Positions 28,801 to 39,536 of a stretch of DNA of 64,000 nt are shown one piece after another. The notes below the pieces were generated by a model. That model was not told the DNA's origin, ran no database searches, and saw nothing but the letters and a program-made list of their open reading frames with translations. Each line of letters opens with the position of its first letter. The stretch's first letter is position 1. A program made the position numbers and the translations under genes. The DNA is taken from assembly GCA_965644315.1 (NCBI GenBank), contig CBFFRQ010000067.1, positions 620,001 through 684,000 on the forward strand, given 5' to 3'. The DNA comes from Caecitellus pseudoparvulus. Lineage: Eukaryota > Bigyra: Bicosoecida.

Positions 28801-30389
28801 ACGGCTTCGACGGGAGGTGCGGCGGCGGCCCACTTGGTGGGCTTTAGCTGCACCTTGCGGTTGGTGCCCGAGAAATTTCCGCCCTTCTCCAGCACAGCCC
28901 GAATCTGCCGCAGCTTCTCCACATCCTCCCCGCCCAGCCCGCAGCCTGTGCCGCCGTCGGTGGCGTGCTCTGCGCAGACCCTACCGTCTGCCTCCTCCAC
29001 CAGGGCACGCACGACAGCCAGCACTTGACCCAGAGCGATGGCAGACTTGAGTTTGGCTTCCGATCGCGGGTTGGGGGCGTGCTCCCCGAGCAGGGCCAGG
29101 AGGGCGGGGTGGGACACCTTCATCTTGATCTTCTGCTTAGGTGTGCGGTCGCCGTGCCGGATGACGGCAGTGATGCCGCGCAGCACCTCACCTGACGGCA
29201 GCGGCGTTTCGGGAGTGCTGGTGCTGGACAGGGGGCGGTCAAGGCGGGGCCGGGACGCCGAGCCACGCCTGCGGGGCCCGCCAAACCGCCCACCCATGAT
29301 GGCGTGCAGTGGAGGCAGGCCAGCACCACGCAGGGAGTGTGCAGCACGCGTGGCCACTGGGCCCAGCACCTTCAGCCGGTGCGGTGCTACGGAGCGCAGC
29401 ATGATGACCGCCAGAATGGAAGCGGCGTCGTCGTAGTACTTGCCCGACTTCTTCACGAAGGACCAGCCGTTCACATCGCAGACATACGACTGTGTGCCTG
29501 TGCGCAGCATGTCGAAGCCGCAGACGTTCTGCTTGAACGCGAGGCAGACCTGCCGTGCGATGCGTTTCTCAGCAGGCGTGAGCAGGATTGGGAAACGCAT
29601 CTCCTTGCCCTCCGCGTCCCGCTGCACGACGCCGTCCACGACGGGGCTCTTGCGGGCTTCTGCATGGGCATAGTCAGGCCCCACAAGGTACAGCTTGATG
29701 TCTGTTCCCTGCGTCATGATGAACTCCTCGTAAATGAACGAGCCCTCCCGCCGCACGGAGTTGATGTGGGGGTAGAACTGCGAGGACTTGTTGGCAACTT
29801 TCCGGAACAGGCGCTTGCTGCCGCCCCCCAACCTGCGTGGGTAATAAATGTACACGCCGTGGTCCTCTGCGTCCACCGGCTTCTCCACGAAGGGCTTGTC
29901 GAGCCGCTCGCCGTTGATTTCAATGTAGTCTTCGGCTTCCACCACGACGGGCTGCGCCGCCCCGTCGCGCGAACACACGATGTGGCGCGGGGTGGGGATG
30001 CCTGCCCGCACGAGTTTCGTGTAAAACGCACGGCGGTCCCGCAGAGTCAGCTCCGAATGCAAATTGTTAACGCAGAACGGGCGGCGCAGGCGCACATACC
30101 GCAGGGCTTTCTCGAGGGGGAAGCCGCTGGAAAAGAAGGCGATGAGGCAGTCCACGACGGGCCACTCTTCCACGGGGGTGTCTGCCAGCATCGCGTCGCC
30201 GAAGTACACCGCTTGGAAGTGCCCCGTGGCTTGCAGGCGCTTGAGAATCTCCTGCATGGGCTTGCTGCGGGCTTTCTTGTCCCGTGCGCAGATGCCCAGG
30301 GAGAGGGGCGCGAGAGTAATGGACTCCGAGCCCTGTCCGCCTCGGCCGGCACTTCGTGAGCGGGATGGAGTGCCCGGTGATGCCGCCAT
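25896..30389 (-). CDS. PPIP5K: Diphosphoinositol pentakisphosphate kinase (Vip1/PPIP5K)
   Basis: Bifunctional inositol-pyrophosphate enzyme: an N-terminal ATP-grasp kinase makes 1-diphosphoinositol phosphates and a histidine-acid-phosphatase-like domain removes them. One exon, 1497 residues, ATG at 30389. Kinase domain (about residues 22-345): LGICARDKKARSKPMQEIL, CVNNLHSELTLRDRR, KPFVEKPVDAEDHGVYIYYP, GSFIYEEFIMTQGTDIKLY, and VCDVNGWSFVKKSGKYYDD. Phosphatase domain: ITAVIRHGDRTPKQKIKMK near residue 405, then about 330 residues of low-complexity insert before AEALGRHFRQ (near 28210) and KIYASDEGRVQMTAASFTKG. ESHLHTLLNVVR and the flanking YLTHIVLRVYENLEV lie near the end. The Ser/Pro/Ala-rich inserts make it longer than many relatives. 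The C-terminus may be extended by splicing. Confidence 0.96.
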   Translation of the reverse strand: MAASPGTPSRSRSAGRGGQGSESITLAPLSLGICARDKKARSKPMQEILKRLQATGHFQAVYFGDAMLADTPVEEWPVVDCLIAFFSSGFPLEKALRYVRLRRPFCVNNLHSELTLRDRRAFYTKLVRAGIPTPRHIVCSRDGAAQPVVVEAEDYIEINGERLDKPFVEKPVDAEDHGVYIYYPRRLGGGSKRLFRKVANKSSQFYPHINSVRREGSFIYEEFIMTQGTDIKLYLVGPDYAHAEARKSPVVDGVVQRDAEGKEMRFPILLTPAEKRIARQVCLAFKQNVCGFDMLRTGTQSYVCDVNGWSFVKKSGKYYDDAASILAVIMLRSVAPHRLKVLGPVATRAAHSLRGAGLPPLHAIMGGRFGGPRRRGSASRPRLDRPLSSTSTPETPLPSGEVLRGITAVIRHGDRTPKQKIKMKVSHPALLALLGEHAPNPRSEAKLKSAIALGQVLAVVRALVEEADGRVCAEHATDGGTGCGLGGEDVEKLRQIRAVLEKGGNFSGTNRKVQLKPTKWAAAAPPVEAVVSDCVSALEDCASQPGMAKSSPLALSAAAVVEPGSLPAAPLTPEGGRGRFDTDASRRSSGAWDVGPDNASVLGAQGGLAEGEALGTPEMLQRLRVLSGVPESAVSLPRRPSRAYSRDFSGPRVGAVASKGSSSAFSATTCRPRCDSISASRDPSLTASEGGGEEVPVEALLVVKWGGVLTHRGREQAEALGRHFRQVLYPDESSAQLRLHSSHRHDLKIYASDEGRVQMTAASFTKGFLDLEGDLTPILASLVRYDNTGTMLDSKGDARKLQGANKQRLRAALLHEGEYPCGQDEGTGVHPLLAGECASVSPALVRAVAPHGATSQLRALQSIGNDPRAALTRLHSLIQQLTQRLKQALDEVQGSGGAAGVRCVRKPPSTLRPSAQVPPRPAPPSAAQSAGTAGMASVIAADFTIGRLIAPRAQPQYYAGETLWLMHHRWRKLAEEVFNARTGSFDISKIPDVYDCIKYDALHNWQLLGRETLLPIYTLAGALANLVVPQEYGITLQDKQTIAAAVCFHLLRKLYFDVRTAAHGVDEASTPTSPEHPPAHAPPPATGQVTPHAHGAGDVSAPLHSLAREIGTPLALPAPAPAVRVSTATAAAGAAATPSPSRLQHTQHPYARQRRHSAPETLQSLAHKPLISPRLRGVGSVALWGDAEPQQNSSCEGGTAGASEDFQGGTMPLHGRAVVSTAPVTPFVHSPVEVPASASPEAASPAIVIPRRSSPPRPISCQSPAAAVHATTGESWCSSAASQAWAEPGQATSAADPPIRTRLYFTSESHLHTLLNVVRCWAVPGEPGLAPEVRQFLSATPELDYLTHIVLRVYENLEVDETHPARHRVEVLFSPGAARCPFDGRANAGHADASLSKEPNAACAADSVSGAVAVTPLPAIAAPAPSCVELGRPEQIEAPAQPEAQASPTVPNEALPHVTLVPAMSLSQFEDMCCRATRAAGGELTSEGRIPKRTPGE

Positions 30390-30756
30390 GTCGCTGGGTG
30401 GGACCTAGGGAATACAGCGTCGCCAAGCAATTTCCGCTGCCCGTCCGCACCAAGCCAGCACTGCAGGCCTGGAGCGACGCAAGCAGGCTGGGCAGCTCAG
30501 TGCCGAGAAACTGGGATGATGGGGGGTGTGATAGCTGCCAGCAGCCTTCCCCAGCTTCTGCCTGTGGGCTGCAGGAACCAGCCACGCTCTGTAGCTGCGA
30601 CTGCTCACGAATCTTGCCTCAACTCAGTGCCAGGCAGCGCAAGCAATGCGTCCCACTCCCACCTCAGCACACTGCGCAAAGTGGGCGGGGAAGGGGCTGC
30701 AGCGCGAAAATGAGGTCCTTTTAATTGTGTCATGCATTAGCTGTACCCTCCGCACC
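30390..30756. other. Intergenic region
   Basis: About 370 bp between the start of PPIP5K and the stop of the channel gene, both on the minus strand. It should contain the PPIP5K promoter and 5' UTR and the channel 3' UTR. No repeat, RNA gene or convincing frame was seen. Confidence 0.5.
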
Positions 30757-33700
30757 TCACGCGTCGCTGCGTGGGCTGTCTTCCCGCCGTGGCGTGGCTG
30801 CCTGCGCCAAGGCCTGGTTCGTGGCTGAGATCTTGTCCAGGGCCGTCATGAGCGTGGTCACGCGCGCCAAGTTCACCGACGTGGGGGACAGCACGGGCGC
30901 AGACAGCTCCGCCTCGATGCCGTCGTCGTGGGTGCGGGAGCGAAGGGGCATCACCCCTACCGCCCTCGCGGCTGGACCAACACTGCCCCCCGGACCCCGT
31001 GAAGCCCCCGACCCGGCTCCCGTACCAGAGCCCGTGGAGAAGGATGACGTGAGCAGGCCAGACGCACCCCGCGCGGCCACGGGGCTGGGGGGGGGCTCCT
31101 CCCCCTCACCCCCCCCCGCTCCAGCCGCTGCCAGGATCCGCTCTCGGGCTGCAGCCGTCACTAACACAGACCTGCTCAGGCGCTGGTACCTGGCGGCAGG
31201 GCCATCCCCGGGACTGTGCCGAGGGGGGTGGCCCAAGGCGGCAGTGGGCGGCACCTCACTCACAGACAGCGTTCGCCCAGTGCCCCCCCCTAGACCCAAG
31301 TGAGGGGGGGGTGCCTCAACCCCCTCGGACACGGCGTCCAGGCCTGTGGCTGAGCTGTGGCCGGGCGTGGAGGCCTTGGAGACCGACCCGTTGCCGCCCG
31401 TGCCCTGACTCGTCGGGGACTCCGCCCCCGTGCTGCGTTTGCTCAGTGACTCCACCGTGCTGACTCGCGCCGCCGACAGAGGCCCGCTGTCCATGGAGTC
31501 CTTGCGAGATACCAAGGACATGCGGGTGACTGCGGACAGCTTGGAGCGCGCCCTGGACAGCTTGGCGCTTGAGCCGGCAGACAGGTGCACTGACTTGCGG
31601 CGAAGGCGTGTGAGCATGCGGCGTGCGACGATGTCCAGGCCCTGCCCCAGTTGCTGAAACGCAGGAGTCATGCTCTCGATGCTGGCCGACACAGCTGCCC
31701 GCGCAGCTAGAACCTCCGCACGTTCAGACGTCATGAGGTAGGTCGTGGCAGCGGCGCTGGCTGCTGCGGGTGAGGGGGTGTTGGGGGGGGGTGGGCTGGG
31801 CCCCGCACTCTTCGTGCCCAGCCTGCCCAGGAAGGAGCTTGCGAACCGCCCCAAACCCGTCCCTGGCGCCCCGCCGCCGCCGCCACTGGGCCCACCTGGG
31901 CTGTACCACGAGCCAGTGTCACTGCCCGGACTGGAGCCCTCGAACACTTTGTGCAGCTCCGTGCCTGGCCGCGGCAGTGTCCCGCCAGCTGCGGCGGCGG
32001 CTGCGGCGGCAGCTGCGGTGCCACTGGCACTGGCAGGGGTGCCGCCCCCGCCTCGGGGATGGGATGCGCGGAAGGACCGCTGGAGCTTCTGCACGCCACT
32101 GGCGGCGGCGACGACAGCGGAGAAGCGTGCCACTGCTGCCAGGCTGCGACGGCGTGTGGAAACCTCTGGGGCGGGGGCGGTGGGGCTGGTGCCGGCAGTG
32201 GGGGTGGTGGAGGAGGGGGTGGAGGGGAGGTTGGGAGGGGTGTCAGGGGGGGGGTCGGCAGCTCCCTGCTTCCCCTCCCCAGCCTCATCCACCCCTGGAC
32301 TGGGCGTCTGGTCTTCAGTCACTTCCACCACGAGGGGGGGTGCCAGGCTGGCCCGGTGGCGCCGACCCCCCCCCTCGGACAGCAGACTGGCCAGGGCGTG
32401 ACCAGGCGTGGAAAAAGCGCCGTTTCCACTGCCCCGGGCAGGCGAGTATCCGGAACCGTGGTGTGAGGATGCGAAGCTGCCAGTGCGACTGCCCCCCACT
32501 TCGGGCGACCCGGCATCCGTACTAGCGTGGCTGCCGAGGGTGGAGGCGGAGGGGAGGGAGACGCCAGACTGGGCCGTGAGGAGGGACGTGCTGCTGAGCA
32601 CTTTGGACAAGGACTTGACGCCGCCCCCCATGCGGCCGACGATGCTGCGGCGGCGAGCGGTGTTGTTCAGGGCGTTGAACCACGTGGGCTTGATGAGTGA
32701 CCGGGCAGCTGCACGTGCCACTGCCATGTCGAAGTTGACGGCTTCGTCCGACAGAGCCGCTCGCGGAGGGGGTGTGGCGTCGGCAGCAGTGTGTGTTTGT
32801 GCAGGTGGTGCTGGGTGCAGAGTGTGGCGCGCAGGGGGGGGTGGGGCGTGCTTGCGAGGGGGGGGGGCAGCTGGGGTTGTGGAGCCAAGGACTGGGTTGC
32901 TGGCCATGGCGCCGCCCCGACGGGGGGATGTGCCCCCTGACGTGCTCTCCTGTATAGTGTGCAGGTCTGTGCCGCCTGCCACCTGCGCAGCGGGTGTGCC
33001 CCCGTCCCCTGCCGCGAGCTGGCCCCCCTTCAACCGCACGGACTGCGACAGAGCCGTCATGGCCGCCACGCCACGCAGCCGCGCACGAACGGCGGGAATG
33101 GCCGGCCGCTTGTCATCTGAGCGGGGCAGGAAGCCCCCCTCGTCATCGCTGTCTGCAAAGAGCTCTGATGCCTGGATGATGCCGTCTGGCGGCGCCAGGG
33201 CACGGGCCAACTGACGCTGGCGCAGTTGCCGCAGGAGGCGGAAATTCTTCACCGCTGCAGCCGTGGCAGAGGATGACGCGGCCCACGTCCACACCAGGCG
33301 TGTGGACTCCAGTGACGTGTGGTGCGCATAGATGTCATTCAGCGAGCTGAGCGCCTCCGCCAGCAACTCACTGATGTTGCTCAGGCGTTCGCGCATGGCC
33401 AGCCCCACGCGCACTTGTGTTTCCGCCACCTTCTTGGGGCTGCGCTCCTGCCGCAGGGCGTGCAGCTTGCGCTCCTTCATCTCCAGGTCCAGGCGTATCT
33501 CCTCTTCCAGCTTGAACTGGGCCTCCGCCATGGTGATGAGAATGACTGCGTGTGCGGAGGAAGGGCGTTCGCAATGCTGCCCAGGCTGCGACGCCAGGAT
33601 CGGCCGCGGCACGCACCACCAATGAACAGGTTCAGCACCAGCAGGTTAGCGAGGACACAGAAGGAGACGAAGAAAATGGTCGCCAGGAGCGGCTGCGGGT

Positions 33701-34792
33701 CGCTCCAAATGCACTGGTCCTGGTGCCCGCTGTAGCCGTACACTTCGCATCCCTCGATCTGGGTGTACATGACGTCCGTCCAGTCCTCCAGTGTTCCAGC
33801 TTGGAACAGGGACAGGAACGCCACGTGCAGGGTGCCCATGCCAATGGGGTCGTTCTTGGCGTACAGGGACACTGCCAGCACAGCGAAGAAGTAGTACAGC
33901 AGCCCAAGCAGCATGGCAATGTAACCGATGGAGGACAGCGCCTGAGCCAGCCCCAGCACCAGCACGCGCAGCTTGGGCAGCGCCCGCACCAGGCGAAGCA
34001 CACGCACGACCCGAATGAGGCGCACTGTGCTGACCGCAGCGGCATCTGCGCGGGGGCGGGGAGCGGAGGCACGTGTGCAGCTGACGGGGCGTCGTGGCGA
34101 ACGCCGCTTCCGACTGGCCACGCACCGACAGGCATGTACTGCACCAGCACGACGAGGAAGTCAAAGACGTTCCAGTAGTCCTTGAAGAAGTCCAAGGGGC
34201 GGTTGCCTGGGGTGGGGGCAGGGCGAGCTGGTGAGCAGGGGCTGGCCAGGTGCAGCAACGCCCTTCGCACCTTCCGCAGCGATCTTGAAGACCACCTCGA
34301 AGGTGAAGATGCCCACCAGCACCCACTCAATGCCGGAGGAAAATGCAGCGAAACCTGGCTGACTTGTCACCGAGTCGTACAAGGACACGCCCACCTGGGG
34401 ACGGAGGGGCGGCGGGGGGCAGGGTGTGCAGGTGGCCACGTCGCGTGCGGCCGGGGCGTGCAGAAACCACACACCAGCACGCCCGTGAAAACGATGGCCA
34501 GGATGAAGAACGTGACGAAGGCTGTGCTATCGCGGATGATCTGCAACTTCAACACCAGTTCGTGGTGCCAGTCACTGCCCCAGTACCCCAAGTGCTGAGG
34601 CGGGCCTTCCTCGTCATCGCTGCCCACGGCACTGTCTCCAGTCAGAGACGACACAGTGGACGGCTGCCGGGCAGGCTTGTGCGGCACTGGCGAGCGGGGC
34701 GCCCCTGTGCTGCTGTCGTCAAGCAGCTGCACCGAGGAGCCACCCCTGCTGGCGCCGCCTGCGGCCGGAGCACCGGCCCGTGAGGCTGGCAT
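30757..34792 (-). CDS. Single-domain (6TM) voltage-gated cation channel
   Basis: One-repeat channel of the NaChBac/CatSper/EukCat kind, probably a homotetramer conducting Ca2+ or Na+. Exons: 34792-34475, 34394-34271, 34206-34126, 34045-33617 and 33545-30757 (introns 64-80 bp), 1246 residues. S1 begins near DSTAFVTFFILAIVFTG, S2 is IEWVLVGIFTFEVVFKIA, and S3 is KDYWNVFDFLVVLVQYM. S4 (VRLIRVVRVLRLVRALPK) has five regularly spaced Arg. S5 is LLGLLYYFFAVLAVSLYA. The pore loop reads LSLFQAGTLEDWTDVMY, placing TLEDWT at the selectivity filter, and S6 ends NLFIGVILITM. A charged coiled-coil segment (EAQFKLEEEIRLDLEMKERK) follows S6. About 850 residues of Ser/Pro/Gly-rich, likely cytoplasmic and phosphorylatable sequence come after. 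The start ATG is the first in frame before S1; an earlier exon cannot be excluded. Confidence 0.9.
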
Positions 34793-34975
34793 GGCCACGC
34801 CGGACGCGGCGGCGAAACGCCAATGTGCTGCTGCGGTGCCGCAAGGCGGATCAGCTGGGCGAGTGGAGGTGCAGCGGGGCGCTGAACACGAGCGCCAGAT
34901 CCCTCGCCAGCACTGTAACACTGCATTGTGAGTTGTGACGCAGGGGGCGCGCTGCTCGGGCCGCCGGCAGCGAGG

Positions 34976-36450
34976 TCAGCTCATGCGCAGCTGGTAGTCA
35001 CCGTTCTGCGTGATGTAGCGCACCCACGGCAGGGCTTGGTACCCGCTCTTCTCGATGATTTTCAGGTACCGCACCTGCAGGCCGGAGACAGTGAAGTAGG
35101 GGATTTCGAAGCGCAGGGAGATGGGGCGGCGCCAGGAGGCCTTCTCCTCATCCGTGTGCGTGACTGAGGGCAGGCCGAAACGCGCCCGCATGGCGTACTC
35201 GCGCTGCCCGTGGAACTGCTTGATGGTCCACTTGATGGCGTCCAGCGCGGGAACGTAGGAGACGCTGCCGACGCTGGCTTTGAACTGTGGCGTGTCCACA
35301 TCCTTGGGCACTGGAATGAGGATGTCCACGTTGTTTGCGGAGGAGCGGGCTTTGAACTGGCTGCGCGCCTTCACGACGTAGTCCACCTTGGAGCGCCCCT
35401 CCTGCACGACGGTCTCCACCCAAATCAGGGGCTTCACCTTGGTGTTCAGGCGGTAACTCATCAGCTCAAAATCGCCGTCGGGAGGGATGAAGGAGATGGT
35501 GCGGTTCTGGTCGAATTTGGTCAGGCGCACGCACTGGTGGAATTTGATGTCCTCCAGCTCCACAGACTTGCCGGCGCGCCCTGTCGCCGAGAACAGCGTC
35601 TTGTCATTCAGGCCCAGCTTCAGCTCCGGCATGCCGCTCAGCACGCTGCGCATCTGCACACTGCCCAGGATTTCGCTGCTCAGCACAGAGCCGCTGGAGG
35701 AGACGAGCAGGTTCAGCTTCTCCACGACGTCCAGGAACACCTCGTTCTTGGGGTGCACAATGCCTTCTGGACGCCAGCTGACGACGTTGGTGGCGGCTGC
35801 AGGCGGCTTCACGGCGCGCGTCAGCTTGGCCCCCCGCTGGAAGACGAACTCCTTCAAGATCTTCACCTCGCTCAGCTGGGGGTACCCGAAGTCACACACC
35901 TCGTCCAGCAGCTCGTAGATCAGCACGAAGTTGTCCCGGATGCTCTCTTCCTCCACAGACCCCAGGTAGTCCTTCAAGATCTGGCAGCGGCGGGTGTGGC
36001 AAGGGTGTGCGGCGCCAGCCCACGCGCTGTGCACTGGCAGCACGCACATCCATGAGCTTGTACAGGAACAGCAGCACTGTCGTCACATTGGAGTTGTGGC
36101 GGGACAGTGCCAGGACGTACAAGTTCCGGTGCTGCTCAGCAAAAGGGCGCGGCGTGCAGGCGACGAGAGCGGAATTTGCAGCGGCAGCCCCGCACCTGGA
36201 TGTACACGTAGTTCACGCCGTCCTCAGTGTACACTGGCTTGAGGTCCTCCGGACTGGTCTCTTGGATCTTCAGGGAGAACCTGTGGAGTGTACGCCAGAC
36301 GGGCAGTGCAGTGCTGGGAAGGGCGCAGTCACCTCGCCTGCCTGCGGCGCCGTACTTGTCTGCGTGTGAGCGAGGCAGGTCGCCCCGGTAGTCACGGAAG
36401 ATGAGGATCTTCCCCTTTGTGTCGAGGAAGTAGATGGCGGACAGCACCAT
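34976..36450 (-). CDS. AP1M: AP-1 clathrin adaptor complex, mu (medium) subunit
   Basis: Cargo-binding medium chain of the AP-1 adaptor, acting in clathrin coats at the trans-Golgi network and endosomes. Exons: 36450-36356, 36280-36196, 36131-36048 and 35980-34976 (introns 64-75 bp). The product is 422 residues, almost exactly the family length. The N-terminal longin-like part reads MVLSAIYFLDTKGKILIFRD, then YRGDLPRSHADK. The linker region has EEESIRDNFVLIYELLDEV. The mu homology domain starts around VSWRPEGIVHPKNEVFLDVV, with SGMPELKLGLNDKTLF, FHQCVRLTKFDQNRTISFIP, PDGDFELMSYRL and the near-invariant end QALPWVRYITQNGDYQLR. The pattern matches AP-1 mu of animals and plants more than AP-2, AP-3 or AP-4. 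Confidence 0.97.
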
Positions 36451-36667
36451 GGCGGCGGGCGTGGAGGGCAGCCACAGGGAAGGCCACAGCACCAGGGTAG
36501 GGCGTGGTGAAACGCCAGCGACCTTGCCAACACACGCAGGCAGGCTGCAGCGCCAAGACGAGCAGGCTTTTGCGAGCAGGGGGTGCAGCAGGCAGTGCGC
36601 GCGAGAGCCAGTCCCAGGCGCAGAACTTAGAAAGTGTACATTACGCGGGGCCGTGTTACCGTGTGCG

Positions 36668-37869
36668 TCAGGGCGCTGGCCCTGCCGCCGCTTGGCCAGC
36701 TGCGCTGCCACCTGGCAACGGAATGTCACTGTGGTTGGCTGGGAGGGGCTCCGTCGTGAACCACTCGTGCTGCAGGGCAGCCTCCATGGACACCCGCGAG
36801 GCGGGGTTCAGCGCCAGCATCTTGGACAGCAAGTCTGTGGCCTGGGGCGTCACTCGCGGCACGATGCTGGGCCAGGCTGGTGCCGGGATGGTGCGTTTCG
36901 GCGGCGCCCACCCCGGCAGCAGCGCATGGCCAGGCCAGGCCTCCTCTGTGGGCGTCCCCAGCACACGCCAGATCTCCTTCACCTGTGCTGCGTTGCCCTC
37001 CTCCGCGGCCTGCAGGAGGGGGCGGCGAGTCAACACCTCCGCCGCAACGCAACCGGCAGCCCACACATCCACAGCTGGACCATAGTGCCGCGCTCCCATA
37101 CACAGCTCCGGCGGCCTGTACCACTGCGTGAGCAGCTGAGGGTGCTGGGCCTTGCGTCCTTCGGGGATGGGTGCAGCCAGTCCGAAATCTGCCACTTTCA
37201 GCACACCGTCGCTGTCCAGCAAGCAGTTGTCAGGCTTCACATCGCGGTGCAGAAAGCCGGCCGCATGCATGGCCGCCAGGCCACGCAGCATGTCTTGAAT
37301 GAGCGTCTTGGCGTGTGCCTCGGTGTACTTGATGCTGCGGGTGGACACCACCGCCTTCAGGTCTGTCTTGGCCAGGTCTGTGCCGTGAGAGTGGGGGCAA
37401 GTGCTGGAGCTGGCGAAACGTGTGCTTGCCAACGCTGCCCGCACCGATGACGAGGTTGACACGGTCGTTGAGGAAAAAGACATCCAGCATGCGCAGGCAG
37501 TTGGGGTGGTCCAGCTCAGTCAACACCTGCAACTCCTTCACGGCGGCGATGTTCACTCCCTGTGGCGAATCGGGGGATGGCTGGCCTGCCGAGTTTCGCC
37601 AGCGTTTCGACACGCTCACACTCACGTCTTGGTACTTTTCCCTGGAGACTTCCTTGATGGCCACGCGCCTGCCTGTGGCCTTGTGCTCCTGTGGGTGACC
37701 GGGGCCAAGGGGTCATGTCCGCCTGCGCTGCTCTGCCCAGCGCCCTCCTCACGTATTCGTGCACCTCGCCATACGCGCCCTTGCCCAGGAAGCGCACGTG
37801 CTCATACTCCTTCAGCCGAGCACGCCCCTCTACATTCACGTCCACCACCAATGCAAGCTCTTCTGCCAT
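36668..37869 (-). CDS. CDK7: CDK7-like cyclin-dependent kinase (probable CAK catalytic subunit)
   Basis: Ser/Thr kinase of the CDK7 type, partner of cyclin H in CDK activation and RNA polymerase II CTD phosphorylation. Exons: 37869-37753, 37688-37626, 37559-37445 and 37377-36668 (introns 64-67 bp), 334 residues. Gly loop is [10 protein letters not shown], catalytic Lys is in RRVAIKEV, and the C-helix region is [11 protein letters not shown]. The splice producing [14 protein letters not shown] matches the CDK7 hinge [22 protein letters not shown] and DFG (VADFGLA) are intact. GTPTEEAWP and the C-terminal [12 protein letters not shown] resemble CDK7 rather than other CDKs. The activation segment [20 protein letters not shown] lacks the usual phosphorylated Thr of CDK7. 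It is divergent from the syntaxin gene. Confidence 0.82.
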
Positions 37870-38377
37870 GCCGCTGAGGTGTCCACCGGCCTGCCCCGCA
37901 CTCAGAGGCAGCCGTGCCCTACGAGGGAGTGGCCAGCCGGCCGTGCCTCTCTGTGTGTGGGCTGTGGCTGAGGTGGCAACAATTGCTGCATGAAAAGTCT
38001 GGCACTCATGGGCAGCTAGGCACATGTACAGTGTGTGTGTTTTATTTTGTTTGGCTGACTGACGCGCCCCCCCTGGCACGGTGCTGGCCCGAGGGCTCGC
38101 CTGTCTGTGCGGAGTTTGGCTCCTGCGACAATCCACAAGTCAAGCGGGCAGCGCACTCACTTCACACTCCACCCTGAAATGAACCCCATCGTTGGCACGT
38201 GGTGCGTCCATTCCAGCTCATCCGTTGCTTGCACAGCCCCGCCCCTGCATTGCGCTTCCACAGCGGCAGTCGCAGCGTGAGGCCACCAGCACCAGCAGCA
38301 CAGCTCTGCTGAAACGCGCGCCCGGCAGCAAACCACGCGCCGGGCAGTGTCCCATCCAGAAGCACGAACCCGCAACC
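37870..38377. other. Divergent intergenic region (CDK7-like / syntaxin)
   Basis: About 510 bp between two divergent ATGs, AT-richer near 37980-38060 with GT-rich and T-rich stretches. It likely holds both promoters and 5' UTRs. Open frames crossing it are short or lack coding-like third positions. Confidence 0.45.
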
Positions 38378-39536
38378 ATGGCCGCCGATGATGCCGCCCG
38401 TGGGGAGCTGTTTGCTGGTGCTGAATCAGACACGCCTCAGTTCGGGTACGTGCTGTGGCTGCCGGGCAAGTTACGGAGTGTGCAGTGCAATTCCCGCACC
38501 AGGCCCAGCCTCTGTACGGCACAGGATTGACACGGAGGTGTTGTCCAGCATGAACGAACGGTGCAAACTCATGACAGAGCATGTCGACTCCATCAAGTGC
38601 GTCTCACTGCCGGGTGCCAATCGCCAGACGCCGCCGGCCTCGCCTGCGGCTGGCGCAAAGGCAAGCCTCCCCACCTCATGCACCACCCTGGCCGCCGCTT
38701 CCTGGGCACAGTGCCGACACACAACGCATTGAAGAGTGCACAAGCAGGACCGGCACCGCCTTCACACCCGAAGCCATGGATGGTGCGTGCTCGACACCTG
38801 CCGCCGAGCGCTGTGCCACACACTTCGCACCTCCGCACCTGCAGGGCTGACGAGGGAGGTCAGCGAACTCACTGAATCCTCACGCTCCAGCACGAAACAG
38901 TGCAAGGGCCTGCTGGAGGAACTGAAACGCATGGGCGTGCAGCTGCGACAGGGCGCCTCTGGCGCTGACCCACGGGGCCAGGCTCAGTACCGCCTCTTCC
39001 AGAACCGCTACCACGCCATGTTCTCCATCTTCCACAAAGCCGTTTCGGACAACCAGGTCGCACGTGCGACCTTCAAGGAACGCGTCACGGAGCGAGCCGT
39101 CTCCCAGGCCAAGCTGCTGTTCCCTGACAAGTCGGACGAGGAGCTGTCCAGCATGGTGACGTCCAACCCGCAAGCGCTGGAGCAGCACCTGCAGGCGCCA
39201 GAGGTGGTCGCACACGCCGAGGTGCAGGATGTGTACGACGAAGTGCAGGAGCGCAACCAGGCCATCAATGAGCTGGTGCGCAGCATCAAGGAAATCAACG
39301 ACATGATGAGTGACCTGGCTGTCCTGGTGCAAGAGCAGAGCGAGCAGCTGCAACGCATCGACGCACAAGTGGGCTCGGCAGTCGTCCGCATCGAAAAGGG
39401 GAACAAGGAGCTGGAACGGGCCATCCAGTACCAGAAGGCAGCCCGGCGCAAGTACTGCTGCATCGCCATCGTCGGAGTGGTCATCTTGCTGGTCATTGTG
39501 GGCTCGGTCATCCCCGCCACAGTGTCCAGGGGGTGA
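38378..39536 (+). CDS. Syntaxin (Qa-SNARE)
   Basis: Membrane-fusion SNARE of the syntaxin family, 300 residues. Exons: 38378-38445, 38525-38596, 38712-38782 and 38845-39536 (introns 79, 115, 62 bp). The ATG has an ACCATGG context. The N-terminal helices (IDTEVLSSMNERCKLMTEHV, ADTQRIEECTSRTGTAF, GLTREVSELTESSRSST, and NRYHAMFSIFHKAVSDNQV) form the Habc-type bundle. The SNARE helix spans EVQERNQAINELVRSIKEIN to the zero-layer Gln in LAVLVQEQSEQLQRIDAQV, and ends VRIEKGNKELERAIQYQ. A basic-Cys linker (KAARRKYCC) precedes the C-terminal anchor IAIVGVVILLVIVGSVI. This is the plasma-membrane syntaxin 1-4 / SYP1 pattern, but the exact compartment is an inference. Confidence 0.93.
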
